64,000 bases of DNA from Trinickia diaoshuihuensis (GTDB taxonomy: Bacteria; Pseudomonadota; Gammaproteobacteria; Burkholderiales; Burkholderiaceae). Shown one piece after another: positions 9,061-18,075 of the stretch (positions are counted from its first letter, which is position 1; each line of letters starts with the position of its first letter). The notes below the pieces were generated by a model, which was not told the DNA's origin, did not search any database, and saw only the letters and a program-made list of their open reading frames with translations. The stretch is taken from contig NZ_QUBS01000014.1 in NCBI RefSeq assembly GCF_003390925.1, forward strand, positions 37,726-101,725. Direction: 5' to 3'. Made by a program: the position numbers and the translations under genes.

Positions 9061-10653
9061 GTGAAAAGTTCTATTCAACGGAACATCGGGCCATTTGCGC
9101 TGATGCTCACGGGCTTGGGCTCGATCATCGGGTCCGGCTGGCTGTTCGGTGCGTGGAAGGCGGCAAAGATCGCGGGGCCGGCGGCTTTGTGCGCATGGAT
9201 CATCGGCGCCGTCGTCATCCTCGCCATCGCGTTGACGTATGCCGAGCTCGGGGCCATGTTCCCGGAATCAGGCGGCATGGTGCGCTATGCGCGCTATTCG
9301 CACGGTGCGCTCGTGGGCTTCATCAGCGCATGGGCGAACTGGATCGCCATCGTCTCGGTCATTCCGATCGAGGCCGAGGCGTCGATCCAGTACATGAGCA
9401 CGTGGCCCTACGAGTGGGCGCACAACTTGTTCTTGAACGGATCGCTCACGCCACCGGGCTTGTTCTTGTCGGCGCTGCTCGTGATCGTCTACTTCATGCT
9501 GAACTACTGGGGCGTGAAAGTATTTGCTCGCGCAAACACGGCCATCACCGTGTTCAAGTTCATCATTCCCGGTCTCACGATCCTCGGCCTGCTGCTCTCG
9601 GGCTTTCATAGCGAGAACTTCGGCACCTCCAGCTCGTTCGCGCCGTACGGCTGGTCGGCTGTGTTTACGGCCGTGGCCACGAGCGGCATCGTATTCAGCT
9701 TCAACGGCTTCCAAAGCCCGGTGAACCTGGCGGGCGAAGCGCGCAATCCGTCCAAGAGCGTGCCGTTCGCCGTGATCGGTTCGATCCTGCTCGCGCTCGT
9801 GATTTACGTTCTATTGCAGGTCGCCTATATCGGCGCGGTCAATCCGGCCGACGTCGTGAAGGGCTGGAGCCACTTCAATTTCGCCTCGCCGTTCGCGGAA
9901 CTCGCCCTCGCGCTGAACTTGAACTGGCTCGCGATCCTGCTCTATGTCGATGCGTTCGTGAGTCCGAGCGGCACCGGCACGACCTACATGGCGACGACGA
10001 CCCGCATGATCTACGCGATGGAGCGCAACAACACGCTGCCGAAGATGTTCGGCAACGTGCACCCGTTCTATGGCGTGCCGCGTAACGCGATGTGGTTCAA
10101 CCTCGCTGTTTCGTTCGTCTTCATGTTCTTCTTCCGCGGCTGGAGTTCGCTGGCCGCCGTGATCTCGGTCGCCACGGTGATCTCGTATCTGACGGGTCCG
10201 ATCAGCTTGATGGCGCTGCGCCGCACGGCCGTCGACGTCGAGCGTCCGCTGAAGCTGCCACTGATGAACCTGATCGCGCCGTTCGCCTTCGTCTGCGCCT
10301 CGCTGGTCCTTTACTGGGCGAAGTGGCCGCTGACGGGCGAAATCATCTTGTTGATGGTCGTCGCGCTGCCCGTCTATTTCTACTATCAAGGCAAGTCGGG
10401 CTTTAGTGGCTGGGGTGCCGATCTGAAGGCGGCTTGGTGGCTCGTCGCGTATCTGCCGACGATGGCGGTACTGTCGGTTATCGGCAGCAAGCAGTTCGGC
10501 GGGATGAACGTTTTGCCGTACGGCTGGGACATGCTCGTCGTCGCTGTGATCTCGCTCGGCTTCTACGTCTGGGGCGTGAACACGGGATACCGCACGCGCT
10601 ATCTCGACGAGCGCGAATCGGAGGAAGACATTCTCGAAGGCGTCGGCGTTTAG
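9061..10653 (+). CDS. APC-family amino-acid permease
   Basis: A 530-residue inner-membrane transporter with about twelve to fourteen hydrophobic segments. The first helix carries GLGSIIGSGWLFG, the unwound substrate-binding motif of the APC superfamily. NGFQSPVNLAGEARNP in the middle is the second conserved signature. The start is the GTG at 9061, preceded by AAGGAGAGGTT; a longer frame from 8905 has no ribosome site and an unlikely N-terminus. Amino-acid uptake is expected, but the substrate is not determinable. A short stretch of its 3' part recurs at 17340-17390. Confidence 0.9.
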   Translation: MKSSIQRNIGPFALMLTGLGSIIGSGWLFGAWKAAKIAGPAALCAWIIGAVVILAIALTYAELGAMFPESGGMVRYARYSHGALVGFISAWANWIAIVSVIPIEAEASIQYMSTWPYEWAHNLFLNGSLTPPGLFLSALLVIVYFMLNYWGVKVFARANTAITVFKFIIPGLTILGLLLSGFHSENFGTSSSFAPYGWSAVFTAVATSGIVFSFNGFQSPVNLAGEARNPSKSVPFAVIGSILLALVIYVLLQVAYIGAVNPADVVKGWSHFNFASPFAELALALNLNWLAILLYVDAFVSPSGTGTTYMATTTRMIYAMERNNTLPKMFGNVHPFYGVPRNAMWFNLAVSFVFMFFFRGWSSLAAVISVATVISYLTGPISLMALRRTAVDVERPLKLPLMNLIAPFAFVCASLVLYWAKWPLTGEIILLMVVALPVYFYYQGKSGFSGWGADLKAAWWLVAYLPTMAVLSVIGSKQFGGMNVLPYGWDMLVVAVISLGFYVWGVNTGYRTRYLDERESEEDILEGVGV

Positions 10654-10700
10654 GCGATCGCTCCGCGCGCCTAGTGCGCGAGGCGTCCAGGCCACGAATA

Positions 10701-10740
10701 GACAGCCCGATCGGCATATGCCGATCGGGCTGTCTGCTTT
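10701..10740 (+). terminator. Terminator with a perfect 34-nt palindrome
   Basis: Bases 10701-10734 are a perfect palindrome with 17-base arms centred on CATATG, followed by TGCTTTTTGG. It fits a strong terminator for the APC permease gene. Confidence 0.75.
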
Positions 10741-11040
10741 TTGGCGGCTCGTCATGAAGCGGCGATTCATCATTAAAGAGTTCATTGCCTCTCGCCGATA
10801 ACACGGTCGAAGCGTCGGAAAAGCCTAACGTTCCGAGGTAGGGGCTAATCGTCCCGCCTTCGCCGCTGCGCAACGCGTCGGCGAGCGCCAGTCATGGATT
10901 GCTTTCTATTTACTTGCGAATCGGGGCCGCTTTCAGGCTGGTGAATGTATTTGAAAGCTCGGCAGGCGCGAACCGTCGTTTCGCTCCGATATCCCTGCGG
11001 GTCCCGGCTTGTCTCGAAACGATTGGACTGGATCGAGAAA
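10741..11040. other. Upstream region of the heptosyltransferase gene
   Basis: No gene or clear promoter could be defined in these 300 bases. The heptosyltransferase frame is open from 10945, but the family homology starts after 11041. This marks the left edge of the accessory block. Confidence 0.4.
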
Positions 11041-12285
11041 ATGCAATTGCTAGAGGAAGACAAGGTGCCGGTCAGTGCGGCTCCCGCGGAGTCTGCTTGC
11101 GCGAGTCCATTTCCGCCGCCGGCCGCGGTCCCCACCCAAGAAGGACCGGCCGGCATCCGCTTCGATTTCAACCAGGGCTGCCGAGTGACGCTGCCGCCGG
11201 GCAACTGGCAGGTTCGCTTGAGGGATCATCAGACCGGTAACGTGCTGTTCGACACCGCGATCGCAAACGGCTATGTGGCCAGCACGAAACGGTACTTCGT
11301 ACGGTTCGAGATTCTCGTCTGGTCGAGAGTCGCGCTGGCGAGAGATAGCGGCGCGGCCCCGCTTTTCCGGCATGTCTACGATGCCACGGGCAAGGACGTG
11401 CTCGTGCAACTGCCGGTGGGCACGCTGGGCGACACCATCGCATGGATGCCCTATGTCGCGGAGTTTCAACGCCAGCACAAGTGCCGCCTAACCTGTGCGA
11501 TGTCGGCCAAGCTGATTGCGCTCTTCGCCGACGCTTATCCCGAGATCGAGTTCGTCACTCACGAGCAGGTGAAGCCGAATCGCTACTACGCGACCTACAA
11601 CCTCGGCTTGTTCTTCGACGACGAGGAACGCGTGCACCAGCCGTGCGATTTTCGCCTCGTCGGTTTGCATCGCACGGCGGGCTACATTCTGGGTCTCGAT
11701 CCGCGCGAAGAGCCGCCCCGCATCGCGTTGCCCGACGATTCGCGCCCGATCGACGAACCGTACGTGTGCATTGCCGTGCAAAGCTCGACGCAATGTAAAT
11801 ACTGGAACAACCCCGCCGGATGGCACGACGTGATCGCTTTCTGCAAGGCGGCGGGCTACCGCGTCGTGTGCATCGATCAAAAGCGCGTGCACGGTGCCGG
11901 CATGACCTGGAATCACATCCCCCACGGCGTCCAAGACGAGACCGGCGACAGGCCCATCGTCGAGCGCGCACGTTGGCTCAAGCACGCGGCTTTCTTTATC
12001 GGCTTGTCGAGCGGCCTGTCGTGGCTCGCGTGGGCCATGCGGACTCCGGTCGTGATGATCAGCGGCTTTTCCCATCCCGACAACGAGTTCCATACGCCTT
12101 ACCGTGTCATCAACTATCACGTCTGCAACAGTTGCTGGAACGATGTCCGCGTGCGCTTCGATCACCACGATTTCTTCTGGTGTCCGAAGCACAAAGGCAC
12201 GCCTCGGCAATTCGAATGCACGCGTCTGATCGAATCGAAACAGGTGATCGACGCGATCCGCGCCATTGCCGGCGCGGCACGCTGA
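11041..12285 (+). CDS. Autotransporter O-heptosyltransferase (TibC/Aah/BAHT type)
   Basis: A 414-residue cytoplasmic glycosyltransferase. After a short Pro/Ala-rich lead it has the family's PTQEGP...FDFNQG N-terminal domain and then a glycosyltransferase-9-like fold (QLPVGTLGDTIAWMPYV; FIGLSSGLSWLAWA in the nucleotide-sugar site). The C-terminal cysteines, with codons at 12124, 12133, 12181 and 12217, are spaced C-x2-C-x15-C-x11-C and resemble the iron-binding finger of TibC. Such enzymes attach ADP-activated heptoses to autotransporter passengers before export. The gene lies 96 bases ahead of a large autotransporter on the same strand. The start is uncertain: no strong ribosome site precedes 11041, and a start at 10945 is possible. 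Confidence 0.88.
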   Translation: MQLLEEDKVPVSAAPAESACASPFPPPAAVPTQEGPAGIRFDFNQGCRVTLPPGNWQVRLRDHQTGNVLFDTAIANGYVASTKRYFVRFEILVWSRVALARDSGAAPLFRHVYDATGKDVLVQLPVGTLGDTIAWMPYVAEFQRQHKCRLTCAMSAKLIALFADAYPEIEFVTHEQVKPNRYYATYNLGLFFDDEERVHQPCDFRLVGLHRTAGYILGLDPREEPPRIALPDDSRPIDEPYVCIAVQSSTQCKYWNNPAGWHDVIAFCKAAGYRVVCIDQKRVHGAGMTWNHIPHGVQDETGDRPIVERARWLKHAAFFIGLSSGLSWLAWAMRTPVVMISGFSHPDNEFHTPYRVINYHVCNSCWNDVRVRFDHHDFFWCPKHKGTPRQFECTRLIESKQVIDAIRAIAGAAR

Positions 12286-12381
12286 TACAGATCTAGGGCG
12301 CGGAAGGCCCTGTCTCGCACCGTCCGTGCGAGACCGCCGTCGAATGCGCGATACGAACGAAACATCGTTAGAGGCTCAGTA

Positions 12382-15300
12382 ATGCGGGGCAAGGGCACTC
12401 GAGACTATAGCTGGCACGCAGGCGGCGTGGGCATCGACCCGTGGAAGCCGGAACCCGCGCGCGCGGCGCGACTTGCCAAGCTGTTGGCGAGCCCGGCGCT
12501 CTATACCACGTTGATATCGCCGGCCGCCGTGCACGGCCAGACGACGCTCACCGTCAGCGCGGGCGATACCGAGAGCGGCGTTGCCGTCGGCGCGAACGCC
12601 GTCGCCAACGTTTTCGGCACGGCCGATACGTTCACCATCGATGGCCTGGGGGCGCTCGCCGTCTCGGCGGGCGGCGTCACGAGCGCGTCGTTCGTCGATC
12701 CAGGCGGCACCGAGACCGTCTTTTCAGGCGGTACGGCATTCGCGTCGGTCGTCAGCGGCACGCAGGTCGTGAGTAGTGGCGGCACTGCCAGCGCAACGTT
12801 CCTTCCGAGCGGTGGCCAGCAATACGTGATGTCCGGCGGCGTCGCGACCGGCACGCAAGCGAGCCAGGGGGAGAACGTCGTCTGGGGCGGTACGGCCGTC
12901 GCCACACGGCTGAGCGCGGGCGGACTCGAAACGGTGCTTTCGGGCGGCGTAACGAGCGGCACGACGGCCGGCAATGGCGGTGCGCAACGGATTCTCGCCG
13001 GTGGCACGGCAAGCGGAACGACCGTCGCGAGCGGCGGCCTGCAAACGGTCTTCGCGGGCGGCGTCGCGATTTCCTCGACGGTGACGAGCGGGGGGCAACT
13101 GGCCGTCAGCAGCGGGGGGAGCGCCCTCGCGGTGAACCAGCAAAGCGGGGCGATTTTCCTGGCCGATACGACGGCGGGCAGCGTCTCGGGCACCCATACG
13201 AGCGGCACGTTCAAGATCGCGGGCGGCGTGGCGTCGGGCCTGCTGCTCGAGAACGGCAGCTTGTTCACCGTGCTTGCGGGCGGGACCGCGAGCGGCACCA
13301 TTATCCAAACCTTCGGCACGCAAGTCGTATCCTCCGGGGGGCTTGCGATCGATACGCAGGACCTATTTACCCAGATCGTCTCGAGCGGGGGCGTCGCAAG
13401 CCGTTCGCATGTTTCCGACTTCGCTCAGCAATCGATCGTGGCGGGTGGCCTTGCCATCGGCAGCATCGTCGATACGAACGCGCGCGAGATCGTTTCGTCG
13501 GGAGGCGTGGCGAGCGGCGCGACGTTGAGCACGGGCGGCGTTCAAAGCGTGTTCTCCGGCGGGTTGGCCGCGGGGACGATCGCCTCGAGCGGAGGGACAC
13601 AACTCGTTTCCTCGGGCGGAACCGCAACGGGGACCATCGTGTTCGATCACGGCGTATTCGGCGTCACGTCGGGCGGCACGGCAACCGGCCTCGTCCTGAA
13701 CGCCGGTGCGGTGTTCAACGCCACGACGGACGATGTGTTCGTGAGTGGTTCCAATGCACTCGGCGCGTTCAGCATTTCGAGCGGCGTGGCGTCGAACGTA
13801 TTGCTCCAAAACGGCGCCTTGCTGACCATCGAGGCGGGCGGCATCGCGCGCGACACCACCATCGACCAGTGGGGCAACGCGGTCGTCATCTCGGGTGGCA
13901 CGGCAATCGACACGATCGATTTATACACGCTGGCCGTTTCCTCGGGAGGCGTGACGAGCGGTACGGTCGTCTCTAGCTTTGCCCAAGAATCGGTCGGAGC
14001 GGGCGGCCAGGCGAACGGCTCGATCGTGTCGGATTTTGCCCAGCAAACCGTGTCGTCGGGCGGCGTCGCCAACGCGACGTCGGTCGGCGCCGCGGGAACG
14101 ATGATGCTGACAGGCGGTTTGGCGGTTGGGGCGACGATCGGCAGCGGCGGCACGCAGATCGTCTCGGCGGGCGGCGTGGCCAGCGGTACGACGGTCACGA
14201 GCGGCGGCTTACAGAATATTTCGGCGGGCGGCGCGGCCAGCGGCACGACCGTCACGGGCGGCGGCACGCAGAATGTTTTGGCGGGCGGTTTGGCAAGCGG
14301 CACGACGGTCACGAGCGGCGGCGCCCAGAACGTTTCGTCGGGAGGCGCGGCGAGTGGGACCACGGTGTCGGCCGGCGGCAGCCAGACAATCTCCAGCGGC
14401 GGTATCGCAATCGCCACGGCGGTCGCGAGCGGCGGCGCGCAGATCGTGCTGGCGGGGGCCACCGCCAGCCGGACGACCGTCTCGGGCGGGGGAGCGCAGA
14501 TCGTCTCCTCGGGGGGCCTTGCCATCGGCACCGAGGTGACGAGCGGCGGCATACAACACGTGCTCTCGGGCGGGCTTGCGAGCGGCGCGGTGGTCAGCGC
14601 GGGGGGCAGCCAGACAGTCTCGCTCGGTGGGGAGGCGGACGGCACGGTCGTTATGAACGGCGCGCGGCAAACCGTCTCTTCTGGCGGTATCGCAAGCGGC
14701 ACGCTCGTCAACGATGGCGGCACGCAGCTCCTGTACCAAGGCGCCGTCGTCTCGGGCACGATCGTCGGCAGCGGCGGCACACAAGTCGTCTCGTCAGGAT
14801 CCGTCGCGAGCGGCGCCAACCTTGCGGGAGGTGTTCAATACGTGTCGTCGGGTGCGGTCGCAACCGGAACCTCCATTAGCGCGGGGGGCATCCAGGATGT
14901 CGTGTCAGGCGGGGTCGCCAGCGCCGCGGTAGTGGGCAGCGGCGGGTTGCAATCAATCACCGCGGGCGGCGAAGCCGACGGTTCGGTGGTCGGCGCGGGC
15001 GGCACCCAGGATGTCGCCAGCGCCGGCATGGCGAGCGGCGCGCTCGTGACGAGCGGCGGAACCCAGACGGTCGAGGGCGGGGGAGTCGTCAGCGCCGCCA
15101 GCATTACGTCGGGCGGCATGCAGATGGTCTTGTCCGGCGCTGTCGCCAGCGGCGTGATGCTGAGCGGCGGCGGCCAGTCCGTGGCATCGGGCGGCATGGC
15201 GAGCGCCACGAGCATCGGGGCCGGCGGCGTGCAGTCCGTCTTGGCCGGCGGCGTTGCCGTCTCGGCATCGGTGTCGAGCGGCGGCACACAAACGATCTCG

Positions 15301-17292
15301 GCCGGCGGCGCGGGCAGTGCCACGCAGGTCCTCGCAGGCGCACGGCAGGACGTGTTCGGCACCGTCGATCGCGATGCGGTTCAGGGCGTGCAGACCATCC
15401 ATGGCGGCGGCGTCGCCAGCCGGACGGCCATCGACGGCGGCTCGCAGGTCGTGCTCTCGGGTGGTGTCGCCAGTCTGGCCACCTTGACGGGCGGCGCGCA
15501 GACGATTTCTTCGGGCGGCATCGCGAATGCAACGACGGTCAGCAGCGGCGGCCAATTGATCGTGGCTGGCGGCGGCACCGTCAATGGCGCGGCGGTCGGC
15601 TCGGGCGGGACCGTGCAAACGTTCGGCGCGGTCAGCGGCGTGGCGATCAGCGCGGGGGGCACGGTGCAAATCGGCGGCGGCACCGTGTCAGGCAACATCG
15701 TGAACAACGGTGCGCTCGTCTTCAATCGCGCGGACGACACGGTTTATGCCGACTCGCTGCTGGGCTCCGGTCAAACGGTCCAGGCTGGCGCCGGCAAGCT
15801 GACCCTGAACGGCGATAGCAGCGCATTCGCCGGCACGACGGTCGTAAGCGCGGGGCGGCTTGCGATAGGCGACGCGGTGCACCCCGATGCGAAGCTCGGG
15901 GGCGATGTTCAGGTCCAAGCCGCGGGTACGCTGCTCGGCCACGGCACGGTCGTGGGCTCGATCGATAATGCCGGCGCGGTCCAGCCAGGCGGCTCGATCG
16001 GCACGTTGAGCGTGGCGGGCAACTACGTGCAGCATGCGGCTGGCTCGCTCTCGATCGAAGTCAGTCCGACGGCGGCATCGAAGCTCGTGGTCGGCGCAAC
16101 CGCGACGTTGAACGGCGCATTGCATGTGATCTACGATCCGGGCACGTACGGCGCGAGCAAGACGTATGAGATCGTGTCGGCCAATGCCGTCCTCGGGCGG
16201 TTCGCCAGCGTCACCTCCGGCGGGACCGCGGCCGCGCAAGTGACGCAAAGCCTGACCTATGGACAGACCGCGGTCGATCTCGTGGTCAACGCCGTGGCGG
16301 GGGACAGCGCGCAGCCATTGCCGGCGACTGTCGTGGCGCCGGCAGACACGAGCCTCTTTACGGCGCCGGCGACGACGGCGCTCCTGGCAGGCGAGGCGAT
16401 GGGAGCCCGGTTGTTGGAACACGCGTCGCAGCTTGCGAATCCAGGGGGAGTGGCCTTGCCGTCGACTTCGGCGAACGGCGCGATCTGGATCGCGAGTTCC
16501 ACCGACCGCCTTTCGCTCGACGGCGGTTCGCTCGGCGCGCCGGGGTTTGGGGGCACTCGATATCGATTCACGGCCGGCGCCGATTGGCGAGTGGGGCGCT
16601 ACGTCGCGGGGGGCGCGCTAAGCTATGGACACAGCGATCTCGCGGAGCAAACTACCGGCGACCATGGCCGCGACGACACGTTGCGGCTCTCGCTATACGG
16701 AGCGCGCGACGTTGGACCGGTGACGCTTGCCGCAGCCGCTTCCTATGCCTACCACGATGTGCATCTGTACCGCCCGCTCGGCAGCCCCGGCACGGCCGAG
16801 GGCGGCACGGCGGGCAACGAGGTGGTGCTGGGCACCCAAGCCGGCCTACCGCTCACGGCAGGGGTAGTGAACTTCACGCCGCACCTTGGCTGGCTCGTTG
16901 CCTATTACCGCGGCAATGGCTTTGCCGAAAGCGGTGCGGGAGGACAAAACCTCGGCGTCGGCGCGGACAACGCCCGAAGCGTGCAACCGTACGCGGGCGT
17001 CAGCGTAGACACGTCGTTCGGCAACGGCGCTCATCCAATGACGCTGCGGCTTAACGTCGATTACGGGCTGGAGTTGGCTCGGAACTCGCGCGCGGTCACG
17101 GTGTTCAGCGCGGACGGCACGGCATTCGACGCGCCGGGCGTTTCGTTGCCGCGCGGCAGGCTCGTGGCGAGCGTACGCGCCGCCGGCGCATTGACCAAGC
17201 ATGTGGAACTTGGCGTCGGATTCAGCAGTTGGCTCAACACGGGGCGAGGTTCGCAACTCGGAGGCGATGTCGCGATTCGCTATCGGTTCTGA
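12382..17292 (+). CDS. AIDA/TibA-type autotransporter adhesin (type Va secretion)
   Basis: A 1636-residue protein starting at the ATG at 12382, with GAGG seven bases upstream. The N-terminal 50 residues contain only a modest hydrophobic stretch ending near AAVHGQ; the long extended signal region of many large autotransporters is absent. Residues about 87-1096 are strand-loop-strand repeats of about 19 residues (GGTxSGTxVxSGGxQxVxSGG). A passenger-associated GKLTLNGDSSAFAGTTVV repeat and a pertactin-like region follow. Residues about 1362-1636 are the outer-membrane beta barrel, ending in Tyr-Arg-Phe. The repeats are the known acceptor type for the upstream heptosyltransferase family, so this is its probable substrate. 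Adhesion, autoaggregation or biofilm roles are inferred from AIDA-I and TibA. Confidence 0.92.
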   Translation: MRGKGTRDYSWHAGGVGIDPWKPEPARAARLAKLLASPALYTTLISPAAVHGQTTLTVSAGDTESGVAVGANAVANVFGTADTFTIDGLGALAVSAGGVTSASFVDPGGTETVFSGGTAFASVVSGTQVVSSGGTASATFLPSGGQQYVMSGGVATGTQASQGENVVWGGTAVATRLSAGGLETVLSGGVTSGTTAGNGGAQRILAGGTASGTTVASGGLQTVFAGGVAISSTVTSGGQLAVSSGGSALAVNQQSGAIFLADTTAGSVSGTHTSGTFKIAGGVASGLLLENGSLFTVLAGGTASGTIIQTFGTQVVSSGGLAIDTQDLFTQIVSSGGVASRSHVSDFAQQSIVAGGLAIGSIVDTNAREIVSSGGVASGATLSTGGVQSVFSGGLAAGTIASSGGTQLVSSGGTATGTIVFDHGVFGVTSGGTATGLVLNAGAVFNATTDDVFVSGSNALGAFSISSGVASNVLLQNGALLTIEAGGIARDTTIDQWGNAVVISGGTAIDTIDLYTLAVSSGGVTSGTVVSSFAQESVGAGGQANGSIVSDFAQQTVSSGGVANATSVGAAGTMMLTGGLAVGATIGSGGTQIVSAGGVASGTTVTSGGLQNISAGGAASGTTVTGGGTQNVLAGGLASGTTVTSGGAQNVSSGGAASGTTVSAGGSQTISSGGIAIATAVASGGAQIVLAGATASRTTVSGGGAQIVSSGGLAIGTEVTSGGIQHVLSGGLASGAVVSAGGSQTVSLGGEADGTVVMNGARQTVSSGGIASGTLVNDGGTQLLYQGAVVSGTIVGSGGTQVVSSGSVASGANLAGGVQYVSSGAVATGTSISAGGIQDVVSGGVASAAVVGSGGLQSITAGGEADGSVVGAGGTQDVASAGMASGALVTSGGTQTVEGGGVVSAASITSGGMQMVLSGAVASGVMLSGGGQSVASGGMASATSIGAGGVQSVLAGGVAVSASVSSGGTQTISAGGAGSATQVLAGARQDVFGTVDRDAVQGVQTIHGGGVASRTAIDGGSQVVLSGGVASLATLTGGAQTISSGGIANATTVSSGGQLIVAGGGTVNGAAVGSGGTVQTFGAVSGVAISAGGTVQIGGGTVSGNIVNNGALVFNRADDTVYADSLLGSGQTVQAGAGKLTLNGDSSAFAGTTVVSAGRLAIGDAVHPDAKLGGDVQVQAAGTLLGHGTVVGSIDNAGAVQPGGSIGTLSVAGNYVQHAAGSLSIEVSPTAASKLVVGATATLNGALHVIYDPGTYGASKTYEIVSANAVLGRFASVTSGGTAAAQVTQSLTYGQTAVDLVVNAVAGDSAQPLPATVVAPADTSLFTAPATTALLAGEAMGARLLEHASQLANPGGVALPSTSANGAIWIASSTDRLSLDGGSLGAPGFGGTRYRFTAGADWRVGRYVAGGALSYGHSDLAEQTTGDHGRDDTLRLSLYGARDVGPVTLAAAASYAYHDVHLYRPLGSPGTAEGGTAGNEVVLGTQAGLPLTAGVVNFTPHLGWLVAYYRGNGFAESGAGGQNLGVGADNARSVQPYAGVSVDTSFGNGAHPMTLRLNVDYGLELARNSRAVTVFSADGTAFDAPGVSLPRGRLVASVRAAGALTKHVELGVGFSSWLNTGRGSQLGGDVAIRYRF
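12640..15670 (+). repeat. Tandem strand-loop-strand repeats (about 57-bp period) in the autotransporter passenger
   Basis: About 3 kb encodes several dozen degenerate 19-residue repeats rich in Gly, Ser, Thr, Val and Ala. The copies between 14150 and 14600 are the most alike at the nucleotide level. A larger module is duplicated: 13136-13513 and 13699-14064 share the same order of motifs (SGVASNVLL-type, LYT/LFT, SSGGV, SxFAQ). Such repeats can change copy number by recombination. Confidence 0.85.
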
Positions 17293-17339
17293 TGGTCGAG
17301 CCCGCGCCGCGGGACGAGCCGCGCGGCGCGAGCTGGGGA

Positions 17340-17390
17340 TCGGGCTTTATTAGCGGCTGGGGTACCGATCTGAAGGCTGCCCGGTGGCTC
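17340..17390 (+). pseudogene. Remnant of a second APC permease gene
   Basis: About 50 bases match 10396-10443 of the APC permease gene closely, with one three-base insertion. Both translate to SGF(I)SGWG(A/T)DLKAA(W/R)WL. No homology extends on either side, so only this sliver of a former paralogue or duplicated copy remains. It lies just after the autotransporter and overlaps the end of the minus-strand lipoprotein gene. Confidence 0.75.
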
Positions 17391-18075
17391 ATTGGGTCAG
17401 CTTTTCTGCGAACGCGCGGATCGACTCCGGGTTCCAATCATGTGCCCCGGTTGTGTCTTTCGTGTCCTCTAGGTACAGGGAATAGTATTCCGTGTCGGTG
17501 TTCCATCCCAGGGTCCAAAGACGCCTTGGGTCCGTCGGATTCTCGGACAGAGATAGCGATGCCGGCTTTTTCGCAACGTTGAACGTTAGCGCTTCTTGCA
17601 TTGCATACATCTTGCCTTGATCGGCTTTGTAATCCCAAACGGCGAGCATGCCCAGCCTTCCTGTCGGCAACCTAAACAGGACCGATTCGCGTCTGCCCGC
17701 GTCAGGCAGCAAGCCTATGACCGACGCTCCGATGGACTGTAGCTCAGACGTGCGCGTCATGATCCTTCGCAGTTCCACCGAGCCGAGGGATTGGTGATTT
17801 GACGCAGTTGGAATGAGAGACTCGATCTCTCGCAGAAGGTTAAGCTCGTCGGGCGAGGCAGATAGCACCAAATAAGTCGAACTTTGTTTGATCAGATTTT
17901 TTTCGAAGAGCGCCCGCTGCGCGGGCGATCTTGCCGGCTCAACGATCACTAATGAGCTAGCGGCATCCATCGCCACTGCCATTTCGTTTAAAGCGCGGTC
18001 TTGCGCATTGCGTTGGTCGCCTGAGTTGCATCCGGCAACGCATGCCAGTAAGCAGAGTGAAATGGCGCGTCTCAT
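17389..18075 (-). CDS. Predicted lipoprotein of unknown function
   Basis: A 228-residue protein with a short basic start, a hydrophobic core and the lipobox LACVAGC, so Cys17 should be lipidated and the protein exported to the outer or inner membrane. The rest is soluble-looking, with no domain I recognise. The ATG at 18075 gives the best signal peptide; AAGGA lies 11 bases before it. Longer starts at 18087 and 18105 add charged residues. Its first 119 bases overlap the 3' end of the upstream secreted-protein frame, which is unusual for two same-strand genes. Confidence 0.7.
   Translation of the reverse strand: MRRAISLCLLACVAGCNSGDQRNAQDRALNEMAVAMDAASSLVIVEPARSPAQRALFEKNLIKQSSTYLVLSASPDELNLLREIESLIPTASNHQSLGSVELRRIMTRTSELQSIGASVIGLLPDAGRRESVLFRLPTGRLGMLAVWDYKADQGKMYAMQEALTFNVAKKPASLSLSENPTDPRRLWTLGWNTDTEYYSLYLEDTKDTTGAHDWNPESIRAFAEKLTQ

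Noticed and set aside
12640..15670. Regular repeats that could be mistaken for a CRISPR array
   Set aside because: They are in frame within one long coding sequence with a protein period of about 19 residues and no constant repeat with unique spacers.
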